From: JBMYYE01 sp049609065
Lineage (GTDB): Bacteria; Pseudomonadota; Alphaproteobacteria; Rhodobacterales; Rhodobacteraceae
Assembly (NCBI GenBank): GCA_049609065.1
Contig: JBMYYE010000059.1
Span: 1-14,813, forward strand
DNA: 14,813 nucleotides
Direction: 5' to 3'
Below are positions 1 through 7,489 of this stretch, one piece after another (position 1 is the first letter of the stretch; the number at the start of each line of letters is the position of its first letter). The notes under the pieces are model-generated. The model searched no databases. It had not been told where the DNA came from and worked only from the letters and a program-made list of their open reading frames with translations. The translations under genes and the position numbers were made by a program.

Positions 1-296
1 TTCCCTTCGGCGATGGGTTTTCCTTCTTCGCGTGCCAACAACGTCCCGAGCTCTTCTGCGCGCGCCATCATTTCATTACCGATAGACATCAAAACATTGT
101 ATTTGCGTTCGATCCCGTAGGCTTCCCACTCTGCCTGTGCAACACGCGCTTGATCAAGCGTCGCCTCAAGCTGATCCGCTGAGGCCTGTGCAAACATGCC
201 AATGAGATCGCTTAAATCAGATGGGTTACGATTTTCGATCTCGGCTTCGCCAGCTGTCCAGCTGCCTGCGATAAGGTTGAGTTTGGTCTCAGTCAT
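1..296 (-). CDS. Aldehyde dehydrogenase family protein, N-terminal part (gene runs off the left edge)
   Basis: Only the first 98 codons are present. The start is the ATG whose complement lies at 294-296, with a GGAG ribosome binding site (complement of 305-308) 8 bases upstream. The translation begins MTETKLNLIAGSWTAG and continues with an N-R-N-P motif, then a helical stretch with QARVAQAEWE and, near the window edge, REEGKPIAEG. This pattern (I-x-G-x-W, then NP, then A-x-x-A-x-x-x-W, then E-x-G-K) is typical of the N-terminal cofactor-binding domain of NAD(P)-dependent aldehyde dehydrogenases. The catalytic Cys and Glu would lie outside the window, so substrate cannot be judged. The gene is divergent from the LysR-type gene at 405, the usual arrangement for a LysR target, so regulation by that protein is plausible but unproven. 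Confidence 0.85.
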   Translation of the reverse strand, partial: MTETKLNLIAGSWTAGEAEIENRNPSDLSDLIGMFAQASADQLEATLDQARVAQAEWEAYGIERKYNVLMSIGNEMMARAEELGTLLAREEGKPIAEG

Positions 297-404
297 TCTG
301 GGATCTCCGCTTAGGTCTAAATGCAATTGCATATTCATTATGGACACTATTGGCCATTTCAGTCAAATTCAAACAAATGAACTTAATTTCAGAAAAGTTG
401 AAAC
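297..404. promoter_or_regulatory. Divergent promoter region with palindrome and phased TTCA/TGAA half-sites
   Basis: This 108-base gap separates the divergent aldehyde dehydrogenase and LysR-type genes. It holds a perfect 12-bp palindrome ATGCAATTGCAT at 321-332. Towards the LysR gene it holds a ladder of short elements: TTTCA 357-361, TTCA 368-371, TGAA 378-381, TTTCA 387-391 and TGAAA 399-403. These give the dyads TTCA-N6-TGAA and TTTCA-N7-TGAAA, and the first dyad contains a T-N11-A core (369-381). LysR-type proteins classically bind T-N11-A dyads in the region shared with a divergent target and repress their own gene. The repeats are seen directly; their use as operators is inferred. The LysR ribosome binding site (AGAAAAG, 391-397) overlaps the last dyad. 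Confidence 0.5.
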
Positions 405-1313
405 ATGGCCATAAAAATTGAAATGCTAAGATGCTTTGCCGCCGTGGCGCGCAGCGGCAAGCTTTCAGATGCCGCACAGCAACTGGGTCGGACGCCCTCT
501 GCGGTTTCAATGATGCTCAAGCAGCTCGAAGATCATCTCGGTGAACCGCTTTTCATGACCGATCGAAAAAACCGACTGTCTGCGCTCGGCACTTTCGTTT
601 TCGAACAGGCCGAACGCGAACTCCATCAATTTGACGCCACAATCTATGCCATTGAAAGCTTCGCCAATGCCCGCCACGGGCGCGTGCGTGTGGCCGCTGT
701 TCCATCCATAGCGTCCGCCATCATGCCACAGGCAATTACCAAATTTATCAATAGGTTCCCTGGCGTTCAAGTCGACCTCCGTGATATGGATTCAACCGCG
801 ATTTTGCACGAATTGTCCCGTGGCCGTATTGATATTGGCATCGCCTCAGCGGGTCTTAGTGGTGGAACATTGCATTGTGAAAACCTCACCTCTGATCGCT
901 TTGGTTTGATCTGCCCTGTGGACCATCCTTTGGCCAAAATCGGCCCAGATTTGACATGGGCAGATATGAAAAACTACCGTTTTATCGCCAATGATTTGTC
1001 GCGCCTAATCACCGCGCCGGAATTCCAAGATATCCACGCAAGCGCCCAACTTTCCATGCATAACATCACTTCATTGCTTGCGATGGTGCGCGCGGGGATC
1101 GGGATTACCATCCTGCCAGAAATGACATTAATGACCTCCGACACCCGCGGTTTTACATTCAACCCATTTCCTGATTCGCTCCCACGGCGGCAAATTCACA
1201 TGCTACGCAAAGCAGATACCCCGGCGTCCCCTGCCGCACGGGAGCTGGAAAAACAGATTTTTGCCACAGTCACCGAACTGGAAAAAGAGGCCCCGACATG
1301 TCCGCCCCAATAA
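405..1313 (+). CDS. LysR family transcriptional regulator
   Basis: This 302-residue protein has the length and layout of LysR-type regulators. An N-terminal winged helix-turn-helix (about residues 5-62) contains GKLSDAAQQLGRTPSAVSMMLKQLEDHLGEPLF, the family's recognition pattern, with the expected A-A-x-x-L and S-x-x-I/L-x-x-LE positions. It is followed by a linker helix and a substrate-binding domain (about 90-295) with the common D-I-G-I and LLAMVRAGIGITILPE segments. The ATG at 405 places the helix-turn-helix at the usual distance from the N terminus. The gene is divergent from an aldehyde dehydrogenase and overlaps the following GlxA-type gene by 16 bases, so the two regulators are probably co-transcribed and translationally coupled. 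The inducer cannot be told from sequence. Family assignment is firm; target assignment is inferred from position. Confidence 0.93.
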   Translation: MAIKIEMLRCFAAVARSGKLSDAAQQLGRTPSAVSMMLKQLEDHLGEPLFMTDRKNRLSALGTFVFEQAERELHQFDATIYAIESFANARHGRVRVAAVPSIASAIMPQAITKFINRFPGVQVDLRDMDSTAILHELSRGRIDIGIASAGLSGGTLHCENLTSDRFGLICPVDHPLAKIGPDLTWADMKNYRFIANDLSRLITAPEFQDIHASAQLSMHNITSLLAMVRAGIGITILPEMTLMTSDTRGFTFNPFPDSLPRRQIHMLRKADTPASPAARELEKQIFATVTELEKEAPTCPPQ

Positions 1314-2296
1314 CACTTGGATTTCTAATCTTTTCCGACTTTCCGATGGCCTGCCTCACATCCGCGATTGAGCCTTTGCGCGCAGCCAATGAAATCGCTG
1401 GCCGTGAGGCTTTTCGCTGGCACGTCATCGGCGAAGATTTATCCCCAGTGACGTCCTCCTCTGGGGTGGTTTTTGCCCCCGACAGCACGCTTGAAATCAT
1501 TGAGACCCTCGATCACCTCTTCCTAACATCCAGCCCACAAGGCACCTTCGCCGCGCCGACAAAAATTCAAGCCATTTTACAGCGCCACCTGCGGGCAGGG
1601 CGAACGATTGGTGCTTTTAGCGGCGGGGTTTTTCCACTTGCGCGCACGGGGCTTATGAAAGGACATTCAATGTCCGTACATTGGTGCTACGACGCCGCCT
1701 TTCATGCGGAATTTCCTGATATAGACGCGGTCCAAACCGTGATCTGTGAGGGGCAACAGCGTCTAACCGCATCAGGGGCCGCCGCGGTTTTTGACCTCAT
1801 GCTTGGCCTTATTGAAAAAGAGCTGGGGCCGGAAATCATGACCGAGGTTGCGTGCTGGTTCCAACACCCGTTTGTGCGCACGGGTGATGTGTCACAAAAA
1901 ACGCCGTCCTTCACCACTGCAACCACAACCGACGCCATGCCCAAGCAAATTAGCAAAGCCATTCAAATGTTTGCAGAGCACATCGAGGATCCCGTTCAAA
2001 TCAAAGATGTCGCACAAGCCGTCAATATGTCGACCCGCAGCCTCGAACGCAGTTTTCGGCGTGCAACCGGGGAAAGCCCGCTAAAATATTACCGCCTTAT
2101 GCGCCTGAAACAAGCGCGTCAACTTGTGCTCTATTCAAGCGATAGCATCACAGAAATTGCCTATAGCGTCGGATATACATCCACCTCGCCCATGCTGCGC
2201 CACTACAAAGAAGTTTACGGCGTGACCCCACAAGAAGATCGCCGAAACCGCAACAGTTTTCGCGTTACAGACGGGACCTGCCTCCCGTCCATTTAG
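1298..2296 (+). CDS. GlxA family (DJ-1/PfpI-like plus AraC) transcriptional regulator
   Basis: This 332-residue protein has two parts. Residues about 5-190 form a DJ-1/PfpI (type 1 glutamine amidotransferase-like) domain, opening with TLGFLIFSDFPMACLTSAIEPLRAAN in the GlxA style. The nucleophile-elbow segment reads GAFSGG (105-110) with Phe107 where active enzymes have Cys, so it is a sensor and not an enzyme. Residues about 218-312 form an AraC-type double helix-turn-helix: VQIKDVAQAVNMSTRSLER, then SITEIAYSVGYTSTSPMLRHYKEVYGVTP. The start is the ATG at 1298 with AGAGG at 1286-1290. Known members of this class (GbdR, SouR in Pseudomonas) activate glycine betaine and sarcosine catabolic genes. 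The sox genes lie next to this gene, converging on it, so control of soxBDAG is a reasonable inference. It overlaps the LysR gene by 16 bases. Confidence 0.92.
   Translation: MSAPITLGFLIFSDFPMACLTSAIEPLRAANEIAGREAFRWHVIGEDLSPVTSSSGVVFAPDSTLEIIETLDHLFLTSSPQGTFAAPTKIQAILQRHLRAGRTIGAFSGGVFPLARTGLMKGHSMSVHWCYDAAFHAEFPDIDAVQTVICEGQQRLTASGAAAVFDLMLGLIEKELGPEIMTEVACWFQHPFVRTGDVSQKTPSFTTATTTDAMPKQISKAIQMFAEHIEDPVQIKDVAQAVNMSTRSLERSFRRATGESPLKYYRLMRLKQARQLVLYSSDSITEIAYSVGYTSTSPMLRHYKEVYGVTPQEDRRNRNSFRVTDGTCLPSI
2270..2289. terminator. Possible bidirectional hairpin at the convergent sox / glxA-type gene ends
   Basis: GACGGGA (2270-2276) and TCCCGTC (2283-2289) form a perfect GC-rich 7-bp stem with a 6-base loop. 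It lies inside the last codons of the GlxA-type gene and about 10 bases beyond the soxG stop codon. It is well placed to end the sox message, but neither strand has a T tract after the stem, so it is not a classic intrinsic terminator. It could act with Rho or only stabilise 3' ends. Confidence 0.35.
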
Positions 2297-2299
2297 GCT

Positions 2300-2863
2300 C
2301 TAACACACGGATTTTGCCGCAGCTGTTAGCGCATGGTGCAAAGAGCGCGCCGAAGAGCGCGGCCCAATGACTGCAAATGTATTTGTATCAATGCACCACA
2401 AAAAACAGCTCAAATGATGGATTGTAGTGCGCGTCACATGCCCAACATCCATGCGTGCCACATCTGCGGCACAGAGGCGCTCAAAAAGCGAAACAACAGA
2501 CGCGCCATCCACATCAAAACGACACCATCCATCCGTTTGTTCAACAACGGAAGCTGCATCAGATACGGCATCCTTCAGATCCTGCGCAAAGTTCGCATGC
2601 GCGTCATAATCCGCATCAATCATCCAGCTGTTTGGACCAATCCAGAACGCACCCAAATCATCCGTCAAAACCGCACGAGAAACATCAGGGAGTTGAAACC
2701 CAAAAGCTCCCTTAAACGCCGCCTCATACGCCGTGCCATCAACAGAGCGAAGCGTCAACGCCACCAACGCCCGAGACGGGTTTTCAGAAATTGTCACCCC
2801 ATCAAATGTATCAACATGTGGCTCACATCCACCAAGCGGTGTGATTGCTTTTAATTTATGCAC
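2300..2863 (-). CDS. soxG: Sarcosine oxidase subunit gamma
   Basis: The last gene of the soxBDAG set encodes the small gamma subunit of heterotetrameric sarcosine oxidase. This subunit resembles part of the GcvT fold and helps hold the complex together. The 187-residue product has typical SoxG features: an opening LKAITPLGG, a central FGFQLPDVSRAVLTDDLGAFWIGPNSWMI stretch, and a Q-T-D-G-W-x-R-F segment matching the family pattern. The start is taken as the GTG whose complement is at 2861-2863. It has a strong AGAGGGGG ribosome binding site (complement of 2873-2880) 9 bases upstream, and it overlaps the soxA stop by 8 bases, as expected for coupled translation. The frame is open further upstream only to a TTG (2905) with no good ribosome site, so that start is unlikely. 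No ATG is available near the N terminus. SoxG is the least conserved subunit, so identity leans on position as well as sequence. Confidence 0.88.
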   Translation of the reverse strand: MHKLKAITPLGGCEPHVDTFDGVTISENPSRALVALTLRSVDGTAYEAAFKGAFGFQLPDVSRAVLTDDLGAFWIGPNSWMIDADYDAHANFAQDLKDAVSDAASVVEQTDGWCRFDVDGASVVSLFERLCAADVARMDVGHVTRTTIHHLSCFLWCIDTNTFAVIGPRSSARSLHHALTAAAKSVC

Positions 2864-5816
2864 GGAGACGTTCCCCCTCTGGATCAACAAAATGCGCACT
2901 GACAACTTCGGCCCGTGTTTCGGTGCCTTCTAATGGATTAACCACACGAAGGATTTCCCCCATTCGATTCGCCCCGTCTTTCAAGAAACCAAGACCAATA
3001 GAAGAGCCTAACACAGGGGAATAGGCCGCAGACGTGACATAGCCCTGATCGGTTTTTGCACTTACATCCCCTGAAACCTGCATGAGATGTGCGCCTGCGG
3101 GGATCGCGTTGATAGCATCCACAGGGCGCAGGCCAACAAGGCGAAATGCATCATCCGTGTTCAATCCCTCACGTTCGCTAAGCGTATTGCCGATACAATC
3201 TTTTTTCTTACTGACCATGCGACCCAACCCTAGGTTCAGCGCCGTCGTCGTGCCGTTCAATTCGTTGCCCGCGGCATGCCCTTTTTCAATACGCATGACG
3301 CCCAAAGCTTCGGTTCCGTAGGGGACGACATCGAATTCTTCACCTTCAGCCATCAATTCACGGATTAGGGCATCGCCATACCGCGTTGGCACGGCAATTT
3401 CATACGCAAGCTCACCTGAAAACGAAATCCGGAAAAGACGCGCCCGCAGACCACCGCAAACCGTGATTTCCCCACAAGCCATGAATGGAAACGCCTCATT
3501 TGACAGGTCAAATTCTGGATCAACAAGCTTTTGCAAAAGCTTCCGTGAATTAGGCCCCGCAACCGCATATTGCGCCCATGCCTCAGTCGTCGAAATCAGC
3601 TGCACATCAAGATCTGGCCAGAGGCACTGACGCGCGAATTCCATGTTGCGGTACACCAAAACCGCATTGGCCGTGGTGGTGGTTACAACAAAATGATCCT
3701 CCGCCAAACGCGCGGCGGTTCCATCGTCATATGCAATGCCATCTTCGCGTAACATCAACCCGTATCGGGTTTTTCCAACGGGCAGTTTGGCAAATGCATT
3801 GGCATAGATTTTATTTAGGAATGTCGCCGCATCTGGACCTTGGACATCAATTTTACCCAAGGTCGTCACATCGCAAACACCCACGGATTGACGTGTTGCA
3901 AGGACCTCTCGATCAACGGATTGCCGCCAGTGGGTTTCCCCGTCTTTCGGGAACCACTGTGCGCGCATCCAGTTGCCAACCTCAACGAAAACGGCACCTT
4001 GTTCCGTGGCCCATTTATGGCTTGGGGTTTCACGGGTTGGGTGGAAATCCTTGCCAACAGAGCGTCCCGCAAGCGCACCCATCGCAACAGGTGTATAGGG
4101 GGGGCGGAAAATGGTTGTGCCTGTTTCTGGAATGGATTTTCCAGTCAGTTCAGCCATGACAGCCAAGCCACCCATATTGGACGTTTTCCCCTGATCCGTC
4201 GCCATCCCAAGTGTAGTATAGCGCTTTAAATGTTCAACCGAACGGAAGTTTTCCTGATGCGCAAGTTTGATGTCTTTTACGGTCACGTCGTTTTGATGGT
4301 CAATCCACGCGCGGCCTTTGCCTTCGTTCACATACCAAAATGGCGTCACATTCACCGGCGTGTCTTCGCATGTTGGAACATCAAGCGCTGATGCGGTGAT
4401 CCCTAGATCTTGCAGCGCCGAAACCGCGGCTTCACCACCAGAATGAAGCGCGGTTTCGGTGCGCATGTCACCCTTCGCAGCGCCAGAAACCGACAGACCC
4501 ATAGGGAGATCACGGCCCGGAACAAATGCCGCAAGGGTTTCATTCCAAACGGGTTTTCCACGCTGATGACATGTTAGATGTACGTTGGGATTCCACCCGC
4601 CCGAAACGGCAAGCGCGCCACATGGCACCATGTGTAAATCCCCGTTTTGCAACCGCACTTCAACCGATTTTAGTCCAAGACGGCCGGCGCTATTCACCAC
4701 CTGCGCGCCTTTGAAAACCTCCACCCCATCAATAGAAGGGGCGTCTTCGCGTGTGTCGATCACCGCGCTCACATTGACGCCTTTGGCGATCAAGTCCGTG
4801 GCCGTCCGGTGGCCGTCATCATTGTTGGTAAACACAGCCACATCTGCATGCGGGGTCACGGCAAAGCGGTTCACGTAACTTCGCACAGCTCCCGCCATCA
4901 TCACACCGGGGCGATCATTGTTTTCAAATGCGATCGGACGTTCGGTTGCGCCTGCGGCAAGGATGGCGCGCTTAGAATAAATGCGCCAAAGAACCTGACG
5001 TGGCTGATTTTCTTGTGGTGCGATCACATGATCCGCCACCCGCTCAAGAGCGCCGTAAATACCGTGATCATATGCGCCGATCACACTCGTGCGCGTCATG
5101 ATGCGCACATTATCAAGGCTCGCCAATTCGGCCATTATGCGTGCCGCCCAATCCCTGCCAGACACATCACCAATATGATAAGTTTCAGAGTTGAGACGGC
5201 CACCCGCGACAAAATCCTCTTCCACCAAAATGACCCGTGCCCCTGCCCGGCCCGCAGTCAATGCCGCCATAAGGCCAGAGGGTCCAGATCCGATGATCAA
5301 CAGATCACAATGCAAGAAACCTTTGTCATAGACATCTGGATCTTCTTCGAAAGAAATAGCCCCAAGGCCGGCTGCTTTGCGAATGATCGGCTCATAAATT
5401 TTTTCCCAAAACGCCCGTGGCCACATGAATGTTTTGTAGTAAAAACCAGCGCTTAGAAAGTTGCTAAACCGATCATTAATCGCCATGAAATCATATTTCA
5501 AAGACGGGAAACGGTTTTGTGATTGGGCCACCAGACCATCATAAAGTTCCGCCACGGTGGCGCGTGTATTTGGTTCTTGGCGCGCCCCTTCACGCAACTC
5601 CACCAACGCATTTGGTTCCTCTGACCCCGCAGTCATCACGCCGCGCGGGCGATGGTATTTAAACGACCGCCCCATGAGGCGCACATCATTCGCCAATAGC
5701 GCTGAGGCAAGCGTATCGCCCCCATGCCCTTGATAGGTTTTTCCATCAAACTGAAATGACACGTTGGTGTCCCGATCAATCAGGCCGCCATTCAATCTAT
5801 TTTTCTGAAGGCTCAT
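2856..5816 (-). CDS. soxA: Sarcosine oxidase subunit alpha
   Basis: This 986-residue protein is the large subunit of heterotetrameric sarcosine oxidase (sarcosine + THF + O2 to glycine + 5,10-methylene-THF + H2O2). Domains in order: an N-terminal ferredoxin-like fold without iron-sulfur cysteines (about 10-100, with FKYHRPRG and GSEEPNALVE); a dinucleotide-binding domain with IIGSGPSGLMAA (Gly176, Gly178, Gly181) and TERPIAFENNDRPGVM (about 291-306); and a C-terminal GcvT-like folate-binding domain (about 600-980) with the paired VGVCDVTTLGKIDVQGPDA and FSGELAYEIAVP signatures. In the family, alpha binds NAD+ and folate. Length matches the usual 960-1,010 residues. Its ATG overlaps the soxD TGA in an ATGA junction (5813-5816), and AAGGA (complement of 5825-5829) lies 8 bases upstream. 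No breaks or frameshifts were seen. Confidence 0.97.
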   Translation of the reverse strand: MSLQKNRLNGGLIDRDTNVSFQFDGKTYQGHGGDTLASALLANDVRLMGRSFKYHRPRGVMTAGSEEPNALVELREGARQEPNTRATVAELYDGLVAQSQNRFPSLKYDFMAINDRFSNFLSAGFYYKTFMWPRAFWEKIYEPIIRKAAGLGAISFEEDPDVYDKGFLHCDLLIIGSGPSGLMAALTAGRAGARVILVEEDFVAGGRLNSETYHIGDVSGRDWAARIMAELASLDNVRIMTRTSVIGAYDHGIYGALERVADHVIAPQENQPRQVLWRIYSKRAILAAGATERPIAFENNDRPGVMMAGAVRSYVNRFAVTPHADVAVFTNNDDGHRTATDLIAKGVNVSAVIDTREDAPSIDGVEVFKGAQVVNSAGRLGLKSVEVRLQNGDLHMVPCGALAVSGGWNPNVHLTCHQRGKPVWNETLAAFVPGRDLPMGLSVSGAAKGDMRTETALHSGGEAAVSALQDLGITASALDVPTCEDTPVNVTPFWYVNEGKGRAWIDHQNDVTVKDIKLAHQENFRSVEHLKRYTTLGMATDQGKTSNMGGLAVMAELTGKSIPETGTTIFRPPYTPVAMGALAGRSVGKDFHPTRETPSHKWATEQGAVFVEVGNWMRAQWFPKDGETHWRQSVDREVLATRQSVGVCDVTTLGKIDVQGPDAATFLNKIYANAFAKLPVGKTRYGLMLREDGIAYDDGTAARLAEDHFVVTTTTANAVLVYRNMEFARQCLWPDLDVQLISTTEAWAQYAVAGPNSRKLLQKLVDPEFDLSNEAFPFMACGEITVCGGLRARLFRISFSGELAYEIAVPTRYGDALIRELMAEGEEFDVVPYGTEALGVMRIEKGHAAGNELNGTTTALNLGLGRMVSKKKDCIGNTLSEREGLNTDDAFRLVGLRPVDAINAIPAGAHLMQVSGDVSAKTDQGYVTSAAYSPVLGSSIGLGFLKDGANRMGEILRVVNPLEGTETRAEVVSAHFVDPEGERLRA

Positions 5817-6100
5817 ATGCTTCGTCCTTCTTTTCTTGCGACATCACGGGCCAATTCCACAGTGCTGATTTCATGGGTAACCGTGTTTCGGGTCACAACA
5901 AGCCACGACCGATCGCCTTGTTCGTGGAACCACAATTCGCGGTGTGTGCCGGCGGGGTTTTCACGTAGATAGAGGTATTCACTAAATTGCGCGGCGGCAT
6001 CTTCGGCCTGCCAATCAGGACGATTGATCAAGGACGCATCACCAAGATAAGTGAATTCCTGTGCATCGCGAGGGCCCAAAAGCGGATGGTTTATAATCAT
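5813..6100 (-). CDS. soxD: Sarcosine oxidase subunit delta, lacking the usual zinc ligands
   Basis: This 95-residue protein is the delta subunit, recognised by G-P-R-D-x-x-E-F-x-Y near the N terminus, by E-Y-L-Y-L-R-E-N-P-A-G in the middle, and by RNTVTHEI near the end. Well-studied SoxD proteins bind one zinc through Cys6, Cys9, His59 and Cys63. By alignment from memory, the equivalents here are His5, Leu8, His59 and Asp63, and the protein has no Cys at all. Either the zinc is lost or a different, weaker site is used. The gene sits 15 bases after soxB and overlaps soxA by 4 bases, so it is part of the same operon and clearly under selection as a subunit. It is intact: the reading frame is open and the downstream coupling is kept. 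Confidence 0.93.
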   Translation of the reverse strand: MIINHPLLGPRDAQEFTYLGDASLINRPDWQAEDAAAQFSEYLYLRENPAGTHRELWFHEQGDRSWLVVTRNTVTHEISTVELARDVARKEGRSI

Positions 6101-6115
6101 ATCTTTCGCTCTCTC

Positions 6116-7366
6116 TTAGTGAAGGTTGGGCTGTGCGCCCTGCCCTTTTTCGTCAATCATGTAGCCACGGTTAAAACGATCAAAACGGTAGGCTTTGGCG
6201 GTCTCATGTGGGGTATCTTTGCTAAGCAGATGCGCAAAACACCATCCCGCCGCTGGCGTGGCTTTAAACCCGCCATAGCACCAGCCACCGTTGAAAAAGA
6301 GACCATCGATATGCGTCTTATCAATAATCGGGGACCCATCCATGGACATATCCATAATCCCACCCCATGACCGCAAAAGCCGCACGCGACCAAGAGCCGG
6401 AATGAGAGAAATGCCGCCTTCTGCGACGTCTTCAATCACAGGAAGATTGCCGCGCTGCGCATAGGAATTATACCCATCGATATCCCCCCCAAAAACGAGC
6501 CCGCCTTTATCGGACTGGCTACAATAAAAATGGCCTGCTCCGTAAGTGATCACACCTGGCAAAATGGGTTTGAGGCCCTCTGACACAAATGCCTGTAGCA
6601 CATGGCTTTCCATCGGGAGCCGCATGCCAGCCTTTTCCATCACGCGGCTTGAAGATCCCGCAACCGACACGCCTACTTTGCCTGCACCAATGAAACCGCG
6701 TGTGGTTTCAACACCCTGACATTTCCCGTTTTCAATGCGAAAGCCCGTGACTTCGCAATTTTGAATGATGTCCACGCCGCGCATATCAGCGCCGCGCGCA
6801 TAACCCCACGCAACCGCATCATGGCGAACCGTGCCGCCGCGACGATGCAAAAGCCCGCCTTTGATCGGGAAACGTGCAGTATTGAAATTTAAAAACGGGT
6901 AAAGTTTACGCACGCCTTCTGTATCCAAAAGCTCCGCATCTGAGCCATTAAGGATCATCGCATTGCCCCGACGGCGCGCGGCATCACGTTGCGCATCCGA
7001 ATGAACGAGGTTTAAAATCCCGCGCTGGCTTACCATCGCATTATAGTTGAAATCCTGCTCAAGACCTTCCCAGAGTTTGAGCGAAAACTCATAAAAAGGC
7101 TCATTCCCATCAAGCAGATAATTTGAGCGGATGATCGTTGTATTGCGCCCTACATTCCCGCCCCCGATCCAGCCTTTTTCCAAAACGGCAATGCGGCTTT
7201 CGCCAAATTCTTTGGCAAGATAATAGGCCGTTGCAAGCCCATGACCGCCGCCGCCAATAATCACAAAATCATAATGCGATTGCGGGTCAGGATTGCGCCA
7301 AGCAGGGGTCCAACCCCGATGCCCGGTTAATGCTTCTTTGATCACTCTAAAGCCAGAATAACGCAT
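6116..7366 (-). CDS. soxB: Sarcosine oxidase subunit beta
   Basis: This 416-residue flavoprotein is the catalytic subunit that oxidises sarcosine with noncovalent FAD and covalently bound FMN. The N-terminal dinucleotide fold reads DFVIIGGGGHGLATAYYLAKE (33-53), followed by VLEKGWIGGG and GRNTTIIRSNYL. The segment GGTVRHDAVAWGYAR contains His182, matching the His (173 in the Stenotrophomonas enzyme) that carries the FMN. The C-terminal part has the family's W-G-G-I-x-D, GGWCYGGFKATPAAGW and MIDE segments. The start is the ATG at 7366, preceded by AAGGAA about 5 bases upstream, and gives the usual family length of about 416 residues. A longer frame begins at a TTG (7456) but would run through likely promoter DNA. 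It is the first sox gene, 123 bases downstream of the IclR-type gene. Confidence 0.97.
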   Translation of the reverse strand: MRYSGFRVIKEALTGHRGWTPAWRNPDPQSHYDFVIIGGGGHGLATAYYLAKEFGESRIAVLEKGWIGGGNVGRNTTIIRSNYLLDGNEPFYEFSLKLWEGLEQDFNYNAMVSQRGILNLVHSDAQRDAARRRGNAMILNGSDAELLDTEGVRKLYPFLNFNTARFPIKGGLLHRRGGTVRHDAVAWGYARGADMRGVDIIQNCEVTGFRIENGKCQGVETTRGFIGAGKVGVSVAGSSSRVMEKAGMRLPMESHVLQAFVSEGLKPILPGVITYGAGHFYCSQSDKGGLVFGGDIDGYNSYAQRGNLPVIEDVAEGGISLIPALGRVRLLRSWGGIMDMSMDGSPIIDKTHIDGLFFNGGWCYGGFKATPAAGWCFAHLLSKDTPHETAKAYRFDRFNRGYMIDEKGQGAQPNLH

Positions 7367-7430
7367 GACAGTTCCTTCATGTTCCAATTCAGAGCACAAG
7401 AAATACGCGTTTCCTTCCAGATCAGTTTTG

Positions 7431-7458
7431 GACAAATTGCTCACAAAAACCGACAAAT
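7431..7458. promoter_or_regulatory. Direct repeat GACAAAT with 21-bp spacing upstream of soxB
   Basis: GACAAAT occurs at 7431-7437 and again at 7452-7458, exactly 21 bp apart, in the 123-base gap between the iclR-type stop and the soxB start. On the coding strand this reads ATTTGTC twice, with the nearer copy about 65 bases before the soxB ATG. AraC-type activators bind two direct half-sites one or two helical turns apart just upstream of the -35 region. An AraC-type (GlxA-family) regulator is encoded at the other end of this operon, so this is a candidate activator site. The repeat is seen; its role is inferred. Confidence 0.35.
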
Positions 7459-7489
7459 GACCCTATTTGACGGGTGTAAAAGTGCTTAC

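Noticed and set aside
2333..2854. Open frame of 173 codons on the plus strand
   Set aside because: It is antisense to soxG, rich in Arg, His and Cys in an unnatural mix, and has no recognisable domain; it is a shadow of the real gene.
2864..2905. Longer SoxG start at a TTG
   Set aside because: It would overlap soxA by 50 bases and lacks a ribosome binding site; the GTG at 2863 has a strong one and fits the family N terminus.
4809..5456. Open frame of 215 codons on the plus strand
   Set aside because: It lies wholly antisense to the dinucleotide-binding part of soxA, which is clearly coding, and shows no family motifs.
7367..7456. N-terminal extension of SoxB from a TTG start
   Set aside because: The ATG at 7366 gives the usual family length and has an AAGGAA site just upstream; the extension covers probable promoter DNA.
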